Origin: an uncultured Flavobacteriaceae bacterium
Lineage (GTDB): Bacteria; Bacteroidota; Bacteroidia; Flavobacteriales; Flavobacteriaceae
Length of the DNA: 64,000 bases
Direction: 5' to 3'
NCBI GenBank assembly: GCA_913020295.1
Contig: CAJWAA010000014.1
Coordinates: 1-64,000 of the forward strand
Positions within the stretch are counted from its first letter, which is position 1, and every line of letters starts with the position of its first letter. Positions 35,212 through 44,113 of this stretch are shown piece after piece. The notes under the pieces were generated by a model that was given only the letters and a program-made list of their open reading frames with translations, made no database searches and was not told where the DNA came from. The position numbers and the translations under genes are program-made.

Positions 35212-37800
35212 ATGGCCCGAAAACCGAAAATCGAAAGATTTAATGAGAGCGTACTCTCAAAATTTCAAATTTATAATAGCCTTTTTCTTACTCTCCCTTT
35301 TGATACAATAAGAAATACCTCAGTGCTTATATCGCTTTTCACAGATCACTGTAAAAATGGGTATGGTCAAAAATTAGATCCTCGTGAAATCACCTCAACT
35401 TTTTTTAGTAGATACCTTCCTGAATATGATGAAAAAGAACAAATAGACCTGCTTTTTCGTTTTATACAATATATAGAACGTCAGGTAGTTCTATTCGATG
35501 CCATTGAAGATGCTGCCTTTGGGTATGTAAATAATATGAATGGTAGGGGTACCATTCGCCATATTAAAGAGGAAGCATCTGAAAACCTTAAAATTGACCA
35601 ACTTAAAGATTACCTCAATCGATACAAAGTCAGAATTGTACTGACCGCCCACCCAACACAATTTTATCCTGGTAGTGTTTTGGGTATAATAAACGACCTT
35701 TCCAAAGCTATTGAGGGAGGTGAGCTTGAAACGGTCAAGTTATTACTCACCCAACTAGGAAAAACTAAATTTTACAAAAAAATAAAACCAACTCCATTCG
35801 ATGAGGCTATAAGTTTGATTTGGTACCTGGAGAACGTATTTTACCATTCCGCTAGTACCATTTACACTTATATTAAAACGCATATTTTTGAAAAAGCAGC
35901 TATAGAAAATTCCATTTTTGATTTTGGATTTTGGCCTGGAGGGGACCGCGACGGAAATCCCTATGTTACTCCAGAAATTACTCTTAAAACTGCCGAAAGC
36001 TTAAAGTTTTCAATTCTCAGAAATTATTTCAGAGAGGTTAGAAAAATGAAGCGAAGTTTAACCTTTAATGGTATTGACGAAAAACTTGATGCACTTGAGA
36101 GTGATCTATATGCAACTTTGTTTTCTAAGAATCAGCCTGATTATTTCAATATAGATTATTTCAAAAAGGCTTTGGATGAAATACATCAAATCATAATCAA
36201 TCAAACTGATGGTCTTTACGAGTCTTTGATTTTGGATTTAAAACATAAGTTGAAAATATTTGGTTTTCATTTTGCAAGCCTTGATATCAGACAGGACTCC
36301 AGAATTCACAAACAAGTTTTTGATGAAATTTTTTCTCATTCGGATATAAGGAAATATGTCGATGGGTTGCCTAAAAACTTTGATGGATTGGATATTACTG
36401 AAAGACATCAAGTCCTCACATCATTAAAAGGTGACGTGCCTTCTGAAATTTTCGAGACTACAATCACTAGGGAAACTTTGGAAAGTATTCGTGCTATGCG
36501 GATCATTCAACAGCGCAATGGTGAAAGAGGATGTAACCGATATATCATAAGTAATTGTCAGTCGATTGATAATATTTTAGAATTGTTTGCATTACACAAA
36601 ATATGTAATTGGGACCAACCAACAGTCGATATCATTCCACTTTTTGAGACCATTCCTGATTTAAAGGTTTGTGAGAAAATTATGCAAACCCTCTACGAAA
36701 ATGAGCAATACAGAAAATATTTGGTTTCTCGCGGGGATAAACAGACCGTTATGCTAGGTTTTTCTGATGGGACAAAAGACGGAGGATATTTTATGGCCAA
36801 TTGGTCTATTTATAAAGCAAAAGAGGATTTAACTGCTTTGTCCAATCGATATGGTATTAGTATTGCTTTTTTCGATGGAAGAGGTGGACCTCCTGCACGA
36901 GGGGGAGGTAACACACACGAATTTTATGCTTCAATGGGCAAAAAAATTCAAGCGGATGAAATTCAACTTACCATTCAGGGGCAAACCATCAGTTCCAATT
37001 TTGGTACCAATGACTCTTGTCAATATAATCTTGAACAATTACTTAGTTCTGGCATTCAAAATCAGGTATTCAATTCAGAAAGAAATGTTCTTTCCGAGGA
37101 AGACAGGGGAACTATGAACCAGCTGGCAGAAAAAAGCCACAGAGCTTATCAAGATTTTAAATCACATCCGGAGTTTATTTCTTATCTAGAGGAGATGACT
37201 ACCTTAAAATATTATGCCAAAGCCAATATTGGAAGCAGACCTTCAAAGAGGGGGAGCTCAAAAAAGCTTGAATTTTCTGATTTGAGAGCCATCCCATTTG
37301 TAGGTAGTTGGAGTCAATCCAAGCAAAATGTCCCAGGATTCTACGGTGTTGGGACCGCGCTTAAATACTTTGATGATAAAAACCAATTTGACAAGGTAAC
37401 CCAACTATATCAGCGATCTTCTTTCTTTAGAACTTTAATTGCTAACAGTATGATGAGTTTGACTAAATCTTTTTTTGGTCTTACCGCTTATATGCAGAAC
37501 GATAAGCTATTTGGAGATTTTTGGAATTTGATTTACAGTGAATTTGTGTTGACAAAAGAAATGATTTTAAAGTTGACAGGATTCGATGAGCTAATGGAAA
37601 ATGAGCCTGCAGGAAAAGCCTCAATCAAAGTTAGAGAGGAGATTGTTCAGCCTCTACTTACAATTCAGCAGTCTGCCTTAATGACCATACAAGACGCCAA
37701 GAAATCAGGAGACATGAATGATGAAACATTTGAGTTGTTCGAAAAAATGGTTACACGCTCATTGTTTGGAAACATCAATGCTAGTAGAAACTCTGCTTAA
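35212..37800 (+). CDS. ppc: phosphoenolpyruvate carboxylase
   Basis: Anaplerotic enzyme forming oxaloacetate from PEP and bicarbonate. It has 862 residues. Key blocks are LTAHPTQ with His147 (usually TAHPTE), FGFWPGGDRDGNPYVTPE, LDIRQDS, and the glycine loop DGRGGPPARGGGNTHEFYASMG, in which the usual TVGRGGGPTH is changed. The C-terminus reads INASRNSA instead of the usual (A)GMRNTG. The changes are conservative at the catalytic His and Arg positions, so it is probably active, as in other Bacteroidota. The stop overlaps the aroB stop by four bases. Confidence 0.92.
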   Translation: MARKPKIERFNESVLSKFQIYNSLFLTLPFDTIRNTSVLISLFTDHCKNGYGQKLDPREITSTFFSRYLPEYDEKEQIDLLFRFIQYIERQVVLFDAIEDAAFGYVNNMNGRGTIRHIKEEASENLKIDQLKDYLNRYKVRIVLTAHPTQFYPGSVLGIINDLSKAIEGGELETVKLLLTQLGKTKFYKKIKPTPFDEAISLIWYLENVFYHSASTIYTYIKTHIFEKAAIENSIFDFGFWPGGDRDGNPYVTPEITLKTAESLKFSILRNYFREVRKMKRSLTFNGIDEKLDALESDLYATLFSKNQPDYFNIDYFKKALDEIHQIIINQTDGLYESLILDLKHKLKIFGFHFASLDIRQDSRIHKQVFDEIFSHSDIRKYVDGLPKNFDGLDITERHQVLTSLKGDVPSEIFETTITRETLESIRAMRIIQQRNGERGCNRYIISNCQSIDNILELFALHKICNWDQPTVDIIPLFETIPDLKVCEKIMQTLYENEQYRKYLVSRGDKQTVMLGFSDGTKDGGYFMANWSIYKAKEDLTALSNRYGISIAFFDGRGGPPARGGGNTHEFYASMGKKIQADEIQLTIQGQTISSNFGTNDSCQYNLEQLLSSGIQNQVFNSERNVLSEEDRGTMNQLAEKSHRAYQDFKSHPEFISYLEEMTTLKYYAKANIGSRPSKRGSSKKLEFSDLRAIPFVGSWSQSKQNVPGFYGVGTALKYFDDKNQFDKVTQLYQRSSFFRTLIANSMMSLTKSFFGLTAYMQNDKLFGDFWNLIYSEFVLTKEMILKLTGFDELMENEPAGKASIKVREEIVQPLLTIQQSALMTIQDAKKSGDMNDETFELFEKMVTRSLFGNINASRNSA

Positions 37801-38879
37801 TCTTGTTGGTAGAATTTGAATGCATCTAATAGATTATCAGATGGAACATCAACATCTATTAATGGTTTTCCCAGTTCTTGAATTAATACGAATTTCACTT
37901 TACCATGACTGTTTTTCTTGTCATAAATCAATAAATCTGAAATGGAATTTAAATCATTTTTGGAAAAATTTACTTTTTCAAAAATTCCTAGAAATGCATT
38001 TTTGATCTTATGAGCGACCTCAGGGTTTAGACCACAAAGTTTAGTTGCCAAATATGCTTCGGTAATCATTCCTATGGCTATGGCCTCCCCATGTAGAAGA
38101 GTTGTTTTATGCTGATTGTTTAAACAATGGGTTTCAATGGCATGACCCAGCGTATGACCAAAATTGAGTATTTTCCTTAGATTTGATTCATAAAGGTCTT
38201 GAGTAACGACTGCATTTTTAATTGAAACTGAATGATGAATGTACTCTTCAATATAGTTTTTATTCAAGGGTTTGTATTTCGAAAGTTCTTCAAAATAGTT
38301 TTTATCTCTAATTATACCATGTTTAAGCATCTCTGCATAACCACTTCTGTACTCTTTTTCTGGCAAGGTATTCAAATACTGAACATCGATGACAACCATC
38401 TTGGGATGGGTAATGACGCCGATTTGGTTTTTTAATCCTCCCAAATCTACTCCTGTTTTTCCCCCGACCGAAGCATCAACCATAGACAACAGTGTGGTAG
38501 GGACGTTTACAAAATCGATCCCTCTTTTGAAAGCTGCGGCTACAAACCCCCCTAAATCAGTAATTACACCACCTCCTAAATTGATCAAAAGACTTTTACG
38601 GTCAGCACCCAAATCAGAAAGTTGTTGCCAAACCTTTTGACATGTTCTGAGGTGTTTGTTTTTTTCTCCCGCTTTAATTTTTATAACACCACTATCCTCT
38701 AATTCAAGAAAATGTTTCAAAAATAGAGGAAGGCAGTCTACTTCAGTATTTGTGTCTACCAGAAAAAAAATGGAGGAGTAGGACTTTGTTCTTATTAAGG
38801 AGAGAAGAGCCGAATAGGCCTCATCAGAAAATAAAACCTTGTACCCCTGTCCAGTAATTACCCTTTTTGTCTTTTTCAT
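37797..38879 (-). CDS. aroB: 3-dehydroquinate synthase
   Basis: NAD-dependent second enzyme of the shikimate pathway, 360 residues. GGGVITDLGGFVAAAFKRG and VPTTLLSMVDASVGGKTGVD form the NAD and substrate site, and metal ligands lie in RSGYAEMLKHG, NFGHTLGHAIE and LLHGEAIAIGM. Convergent with ppc, with a four-base overlap at the stop codons. aroC, a later step of the pathway, is at 62825-63889. Confidence 0.97.
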   Translation of the reverse strand: MKKTKRVITGQGYKVLFSDEAYSALLSLIRTKSYSSIFFLVDTNTEVDCLPLFLKHFLELEDSGVIKIKAGEKNKHLRTCQKVWQQLSDLGADRKSLLINLGGGVITDLGGFVAAAFKRGIDFVNVPTTLLSMVDASVGGKTGVDLGGLKNQIGVITHPKMVVIDVQYLNTLPEKEYRSGYAEMLKHGIIRDKNYFEELSKYKPLNKNYIEEYIHHSVSIKNAVVTQDLYESNLRKILNFGHTLGHAIETHCLNNQHKTTLLHGEAIAIGMITEAYLATKLCGLNPEVAHKIKNAFLGIFEKVNFSKNDLNSISDLLIYDKKNSHGKVKFVLIQELGKPLIDVDVPSDNLLDAFKFYQQD

Positions 38880-39018
38880 CTATTTATATCAAGTAAGTTG
38901 ATCTTATCGAAGGTCTAATCATATTGCTAAATATGGGTATTAACCACTTTAAAAACCTAGGATACGTTTTGATGCTTACAAAATTAAAACATTAGATTGA
39001 ATTGGGGGAGCTCTTTGC

Positions 39019-39384
39019 TCATTTGCTGCGTTTATTGAGTCGAAGAATTTCAACGGTCTTCTCACAATTCATTACCTCCAAAGAAATGGGCTTTTCATTC
39101 CAATAACCATTGATGAAATACTTTTTACAACTATCTTTTCGGGTATTGCTTTTTCCAAAATCAATATTTGCTTTACCAAGGAAACTTTGAAAAGCCAATG
39201 AATCAAAGTCAGTGGGTACTTTATTTTGAGATTTCCAAGCCTTTTTAGAAAGGTTGCTTATAACCCTGTCGTTTGGACCATAATTACAACTCGTTTTTTT
39301 GCCTTTTAGAATTACCGCCAAAAAAATCATTCCAATAGAAAAGCCCATCATATAGAAACCCAATCGATATAATAACTTCTTCAT
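39019..39384 (-). CDS. DUF4258-like small membrane-anchored protein
   Basis: A 121-residue protein with one N-terminal membrane helix (LGFYMMGFSIGMIFLAVILKG) and a soluble part (TSCNYGPNDRVISNLSKKAW…, CEKTVEILRLNKRSK). It matches short flavobacterial proteins annotated DUF4258 that sit beside tsaE. It overlaps tsaE by 4 bases. Function unknown. Confidence 0.6.
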   Translation of the reverse strand: MKKLLYRLGFYMMGFSIGMIFLAVILKGKKTSCNYGPNDRVISNLSKKAWKSQNKVPTDFDSLAFQSFLGKANIDFGKSNTRKDSCKKYFINGYWNEKPISLEVMNCEKTVEILRLNKRSK

Positions 39385-39791
39385 ATGCTAACGACATTTA
39401 AAGTTCTTGATTCGTCATTATTGACCTTAATAGAGATTTTGGCGTGATGGGGTAATAATGTAATAATCCTTTCTCCCCATTCAATCAGGCATAGATTTCC
39501 AGAATCCAAATATTCCTCTGTGCCAATATCCAAAGCCTCTTCAATGTTTTTCAGTCGGTAGAAATCAAAGTGAAAAATTTTTCCTTTTCTTGGACTTATG
39601 TAATGGTTGACAATAGAAAATGTAGGGCTTGAAATAGGGTCAGCAACCTCCCACTTTTCACACAGTTTAGAAATTAGTGTTGTTTTTCCAGACCCCATAG
39701 CCCCTTCAAAACAAATTACTGGGCTCTGTAGATGGTCATCCAAATAATTGACTGCTTGATCAATTTGTTTCAAATTAAACCGAAAAGACAT
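39381..39791 (-). CDS. tsaE: tRNA threonylcarbamoyladenosine biosynthesis ATPase TsaE
   Basis: A 136-residue ATPase that drives cycling of the TsaBD complex making t6A37 in ANN-decoding tRNAs. The Walker A loop GAMGSGKTTLI (31-41), SPTFSIVNHY and FHFDFYRLKNIEEALDIG are typical. It lies 16 bases downstream of porX and overlaps the following DUF4258-like gene. Confidence 0.94.
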   Translation of the reverse strand: MSFRFNLKQIDQAVNYLDDHLQSPVICFEGAMGSGKTTLISKLCEKWEVADPISSPTFSIVNHYISPRKGKIFHFDFYRLKNIEEALDIGTEEYLDSGNLCLIEWGERIITLLPHHAKISIKVNNDESRTLNVVSI

Positions 39792-39806
39792 ATTACAAAT
39801 TTAACA

Positions 39807-41360
39807 CTATCGAGGACGCATTACAACAAAAGGGATGATCATTTCCTCCATTGATATTCCACCGTGTTGAAAGGTGTTTCTGAAAAAATTGGCAAAATGA
39901 TTGAAATTGTTTTGATAGACAAAATACTGTTGTTCTCTTGCAAAAATAAACTTACTATTAAGATTTGAGGCTGGTAATTGAATTGTCTTTGGGTCATTGA
40001 CCTCCATAACTGATTTAGGTGGATAACTCAAGCTTTGGCCAGTTTTGTACCTAAGATTCGTACTGAGTTCACGATTGCCTTTGATTTCTACAGGCTGATC
40101 TACATTAATGGTTCCATGGTCGGTGGTTATAATCAGATTGAAGCCCAAACCTCGTGCTTGCTGAATGATTTCCAATAGTGGAGAATTGTTAAACCAAGAT
40201 CTTGTAAGAGACCTGAAAGCCTTATTGTCTGACGCCAATTCTTTGATTATCTCCATTTCTGTTTTAGCATGTGATATCATGTCTACGAAATTATAAACTA
40301 CAACCACCAAATCGTCTTTTTGGTGATTGCTCAGAGATTTAGTTAATTCCCTTCCTGCTTTGATATTTGTTATTTTGTAATAGCTGTACTTGGAATCAAT
40401 TCTGTTTTTGAGTAATTGTGCTTTAAGAAATTCCGACTCCTTAAGATTTTTACCTCCATTTTCATTTTCATTGACCCATAGCTGAGGATATTTTTTTTGC
40501 ATTTCAAGTGGCATCATTCCAGAGAATATAGCATTTCGTGCATAATGGGTAGCTGTAGGTAGAATACTGAAATAGCTTGCTTCATCCTGCTTTTGATAAT
40601 AGTTTTCAATGATGGGTGCAATCATTTTCCATTGATCAAATCGAAGGTTGTCGATCACCAACATAAGTGTGGTTTTTCCAGATTTATCTTTTAGAATGGG
40701 GAAGAGCTTTTCACTAAGAATTCTATGGGACATAATGGGTCCTGAGTTATTTATGATCCAGTCTTCATAGTTTTTTTCTACAAATTTGGTAAAAAGGCGA
40801 TTGGCCTCTTTCATCTGACTTTGAAAAATTTCCAACATTGCTAAATCATCTAAAACCTCCAACTCCATTTCCCAGTATAACATTTTTATATAAAATTTGG
40901 ACCAGTCTTGGTGGGTTTCTAATTCATTTAGAGATAAGGATATTCTTTGGAAGGCTTGTTGGTAATTGTTGATAGTTTTCTCGGCAATCAAATTTTTGTG
41001 TTCAAATAACTTCTTGAGGGCAAGTAAAATTTGATTAGGATTAACTGGTTTAATTAAATAATCAGCAATTTTTGCACCTATGGCCTCCTCCATAATCTTT
41101 TCTTCCTCATTTTTGGTGATCATAATTACAGGAATGGAAGGAAAACGTAATTTGATCTCATTCAGCGTTTCCAGACCACCCAGCCCTGGCATGTTCTCAT
41201 CTAATAATACCACATCAAAGATTTGATTTTGCAGTAAAAGCAGGGCGTCTTGGCCACTTTTGCTGGCAGTGGTTTGGTAACCTTTATCCTCCAGGAATAA
41301 AAAATGGGGTTTGAGTAATTCAATTTCATCATCTACCCACAAGATTTTTATTGAATTCAT
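39807..41360 (-). CDS. porX: PorX: response regulator with PglZ/alkaline-phosphatase domain
   Basis: A 517-residue two-domain protein. A CheY-like receiver (1-120: ILWVDDE, phospho-acceptor Asp54 in VVLLDENMPG, Thr/Lys in VIMITKN and LIKPVNP) is joined through a helical linker to a PglZ domain (about 205-515: LMLVIDNLRFDQWK, TATHYARNAIFSGMMP, VVVYNFVDMISHAK, ITTDHGTINVD). PorX controls type IX secretion with the PorY kinase in Porphyromonas and relatives, so a T9SS is expected in this genome, though no Por/Spr structural gene is in the window. First gene of a unit with tsaE. Confidence 0.93.
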   Translation of the reverse strand: MNSIKILWVDDEIELLKPHFLFLEDKGYQTTASKSGQDALLLLQNQIFDVVLLDENMPGLGGLETLNEIKLRFPSIPVIMITKNEEEKIMEEAIGAKIADYLIKPVNPNQILLALKKLFEHKNLIAEKTINNYQQAFQRISLSLNELETHQDWSKFYIKMLYWEMELEVLDDLAMLEIFQSQMKEANRLFTKFVEKNYEDWIINNSGPIMSHRILSEKLFPILKDKSGKTTLMLVIDNLRFDQWKMIAPIIENYYQKQDEASYFSILPTATHYARNAIFSGMMPLEMQKKYPQLWVNENENGGKNLKESEFLKAQLLKNRIDSKYSYYKITNIKAGRELTKSLSNHQKDDLVVVVYNFVDMISHAKTEMEIIKELASDNKAFRSLTRSWFNNSPLLEIIQQARGLGFNLIITTDHGTINVDQPVEIKGNRELSTNLRYKTGQSLSYPPKSVMEVNDPKTIQLPASNLNSKFIFAREQQYFVYQNNFNHFANFFRNTFQHGGISMEEMIIPFVVMRPR

Positions 41361-41687
41361 TTTGCGTATCCTCGAACTAAGATTAACAATTTTGTAAATA
41401 CGAAAGTTAACTCTTTTAAATGAGCCAATTTACGGATTTATAGGTATTCGTTCCCCATTAATATTTGAGGTAATTTCCTACCAATTGTTTCAGCCTTTAA
41501 GAATTTTACAAATTCGATTTTCCTACTGTATCTTTCTGGAGAAAAATCGCACAGGATTAAGCACCGTATGGTAGTAATGCACTTAATGATTTTTTTAATT
41601 CTAAATAATCTTTACGTATTCATCAGAAGTATCATATATGTTTCCCAAGAAATTTACATCTAACTTAAATTTCATACTTTTGCAGAA
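41361..41687. other. divergent intergenic region porX/lpxD
   Basis: There are 327 bases without a supported gene. It contains the lpxD -7 box at 41675-41682 and a bulged hairpin at 41556-41587 (ATTAAG…CTTAAT with an inner ACC/GGT) followed by seven T at 41590-41596. That would act as a terminator on the plus strand or as structure in a long porX leader on the minus strand. Nothing else was recognised. Confidence 0.45.
41675..41682 (+). promoter_or_regulatory. -7 box of the lpx operon
   Basis: TACTTTTG fits TAnnTTTG fully and ends only 5 bases before the lpxD ATG (41688). Transcription would start at or next to the start codon, so the mRNA may be leaderless. No TTTG -33 element was seen at the expected distance. 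Confidence 0.5.
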
Positions 41688-42710
41688 ATGAAATTCACAG
41701 CTAAACAAATCGCTGCTCAACTTGAAGGAACTGTTGATGGTGACCCAAACGCCGAGGTTTTTCAACTTTCAAAAATTGAGGAGGCTCAAAAAGGTTCCCT
41801 AACTTTTTTATCCAATCCCAAATACACCCAATTTATTTACAAAACCCAAGCCTCTGTAACCATAGTCAATGAAGATTTTATTCCAGAGGACGATTTATCC
41901 ACTACTTTAGTTAGGGTCAACAATGCCTATGACTCATTTTCAATTCTATTGGATTATTACAATAAAGCTAAAATCAACAAGTTAGGTATTTCCAAATCTG
42001 CTGTTATTGACCCTTCAGTGAAAATGGGAAAAAATTGTTTTATTGGTGATATGACCTGTATGATGGAAGATGTCGATATTGCAGATAATGTAAAAATTTA
42101 TCCGCAGGTTTATATAGGAAGTAATGTTAGCATTGGAGCTGGTACAATCATTTTTACCGGGGCAAAAATACTGGAGGACACTATCGTTGGAGAAAATTGT
42201 ATTATTCATAGTGGGGCTGTAATTGGATCTGACGGTTTTGGATTTGCTCCACAGAAAAATGGCGATTACAAAAAAATACCACAAACGGGAATAGTGGTTT
42301 TGGGAGATCGAGTTGAAGTGGGATCTAACTCTACCATAGATCGAGCTACTTTAGGGGTCACCTCAATTGCGAATGGTGTTAAACTCGATAATCAAATTCA
42401 GATTGCTCACAATGTAGAAATTGGGGAAAATACCGTAATAGCTGCACAGACTGGAATAGCTGGATCATCAAAGATCGGTAAAAATTGCGTTATTGGTGGA
42501 CAGGTAGGTATTGCTGGACATATTAAAATTGGTGATAATGTTAAAATTCAGGGACAATCAGGGGTAATAAGTAATGTAAAGGAAAACTCAACTATTCAGG
42601 GCACCCCAGCATTCTCATATAATGATTACAACAAATCTTACGTCTATTTCAAAAATTTTCCAAATCTCGTCAAAGAAATCAACCGAGTTGTCAAGAAACT
42701 TAACCTATGA
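41688..42710 (+). CDS. lpxD: UDP-3-O-acylglucosamine N-acyltransferase LpxD
   Basis: Third step of lipid A synthesis, adding the second 3-hydroxyacyl chain. It has 340 residues. The N-terminal uridine-binding domain (AKQIAAQLEGTVDGDP…, LTFLSNPKY) is followed by a left-handed parallel β-helix of hexapeptide repeats (about 105-310), with the catalytic His likely in QIAHNVEIGEN. First gene of an operon with lpxC-fabZ and lpxA; it overlaps the next gene by 4 bases. Confidence 0.96.
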   Translation: MKFTAKQIAAQLEGTVDGDPNAEVFQLSKIEEAQKGSLTFLSNPKYTQFIYKTQASVTIVNEDFIPEDDLSTTLVRVNNAYDSFSILLDYYNKAKINKLGISKSAVIDPSVKMGKNCFIGDMTCMMEDVDIADNVKIYPQVYIGSNVSIGAGTIIFTGAKILEDTIVGENCIIHSGAVIGSDGFGFAPQKNGDYKKIPQTGIVVLGDRVEVGSNSTIDRATLGVTSIANGVKLDNQIQIAHNVEIGENTVIAAQTGIAGSSKIGKNCVIGGQVGIAGHIKIGDNVKIQGQSGVISNVKENSTIQGTPAFSYNDYNKSYVYFKNFPNLVKEINRVVKKLNL

Positions 42711-44113
42711 CAAAAAAAAAATCTAATCAAATAACACTAGGAGATAAAGTTACCCTAGATGGTGTAGGTCTTCACACAGGTAAAAATGTTAGACTTACCT
42801 TTAGACCTGCTCCTGTGGATACCGGATATGTTTTTATAAGGACAGACTTAAAGCCAGTGGTAGAGATTCCTGCTGACATCATTTATGTGACCAATACGGA
42901 TCGGGGTACCAACCTTGAGAAAGACGGTGCAAAAATTCAGACCTCAGAACATGTTCTTGCTGCTTTAGTTGGGATGGGTATTGATAATTGTTTTATTGAA
43001 CTTGATTCTGCTGAATCGCCTATCATGGACGGTTCATCAAAATTTTTTGTTGAAGCCATTGAATCCGTCGGAATACGTGAGCAAGATAAATTGAGAGAGG
43101 AGTTTATTGTGACTGATCTTATCTCTTATAAAGATGAAGAAACAGGAAGCGAAATCACTTTAATTCCTGCAGATGAGTATCAAGTTACCACCATGGTAGA
43201 CTTTGAAACTAAAGTTTTAGGTACACAAAATGCTTCATTGGATTCCATTACTGATTTTAAGGAAACCATCGCTCCCTCAAGAACGTTTAGTTTTTTGCAT
43301 GAACTCGAAATGCTTCTGGAAAACGGATTAATCAAGGGTGGAGATTTGAACAACGCTATTGTTTATGTAGACAAACCATTATCAGAAAGTAATATGGAGC
43401 GGTTAAAAGAAGCTTTTGGAAAAGATAATATAGCTGTTCAGCCGAATGGGATATTAGATAACTTAAGTCTTCATTTTTCAAACGAAGCTGCACGACACAA
43501 ACTTCTCGACGTTATTGGTGATTTAGCTTTGGTAGGTGTTCCCATCAGGGGAAAGGTTTTTGCTCATAAACCCGGTCATAAGATAAATGCATGTTTTTCA
43601 AAAAAGCTCTCTCAGATTATCAAGCAAGAAAGGCGTCAGAATGCTCCTAAAATTGATCTAAATACAGATCCAATTATGGATGTCAATGATATCATCAAAA
43701 TGTTGCCTCACCGTCCCCCGTTTCTCTTGGTAGATAAAATTTTTGAGCTTTCAAATACTCATGTAATAGGACTGAAAAATGTTACCATGAATGAACCATT
43801 TTTTGCAGGGCATTTTCCTGGTGCTCCAGTCATGCCAGGTGTTTTACAAATTGAAGCCATGGCTCAAGCAGGTGGTGTTCTTTTGCTCAATACTGTCCCT
43901 GATCCTGAAAACTATATTACTTTGTTTATGAAAATGGATAACGTTAAATTCAAAAGACCCGTAAAACCAGGAGACACCCTTATTTTCAAATTAGAACTCA
44001 TTTCTCCCATAAGAAGAGGCATCTGTCATATGAAAGGAATGATTTTTGCAAATGGTAACTTAATGACAGAGGGTGAACTTATGGCGCAAATAATTAAACG
44101 TAATGAATCATAA
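42707..44113 (+). CDS. lpxC-fabZ: bifunctional LpxC deacetylase / FabZ dehydratase
   Basis: A 468-residue fusion. Residues 1 to about 310 are the zinc deacetylase LpxC (LDGVGLHTGKNVRLTF, TSEHVLAALVGMGIDNC, SPIMDGSSKFFVEAI, RGKVFAHKPGHKINACF), the committed step of lipid A synthesis. Residues about 325-468 are FabZ, 3-hydroxyacyl-ACP dehydratase (MLPHRPPFLLVDKI, FFAGHFPGAPVMPGVLQIEAMAQAG). The fusion is typical of Bacteroidota and couples two enzymes that compete for 3-hydroxyacyl-ACP. Its last base overlaps the lpxA start. Confidence 0.97.
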   Translation: MTKKKSNQITLGDKVTLDGVGLHTGKNVRLTFRPAPVDTGYVFIRTDLKPVVEIPADIIYVTNTDRGTNLEKDGAKIQTSEHVLAALVGMGIDNCFIELDSAESPIMDGSSKFFVEAIESVGIREQDKLREEFIVTDLISYKDEETGSEITLIPADEYQVTTMVDFETKVLGTQNASLDSITDFKETIAPSRTFSFLHELEMLLENGLIKGGDLNNAIVYVDKPLSESNMERLKEAFGKDNIAVQPNGILDNLSLHFSNEAARHKLLDVIGDLALVGVPIRGKVFAHKPGHKINACFSKKLSQIIKQERRQNAPKIDLNTDPIMDVNDIIKMLPHRPPFLLVDKIFELSNTHVIGLKNVTMNEPFFAGHFPGAPVMPGVLQIEAMAQAGGVLLLNTVPDPENYITLFMKMDNVKFKRPVKPGDTLIFKLELISPIRRGICHMKGMIFANGNLMTEGELMAQIIKRNES

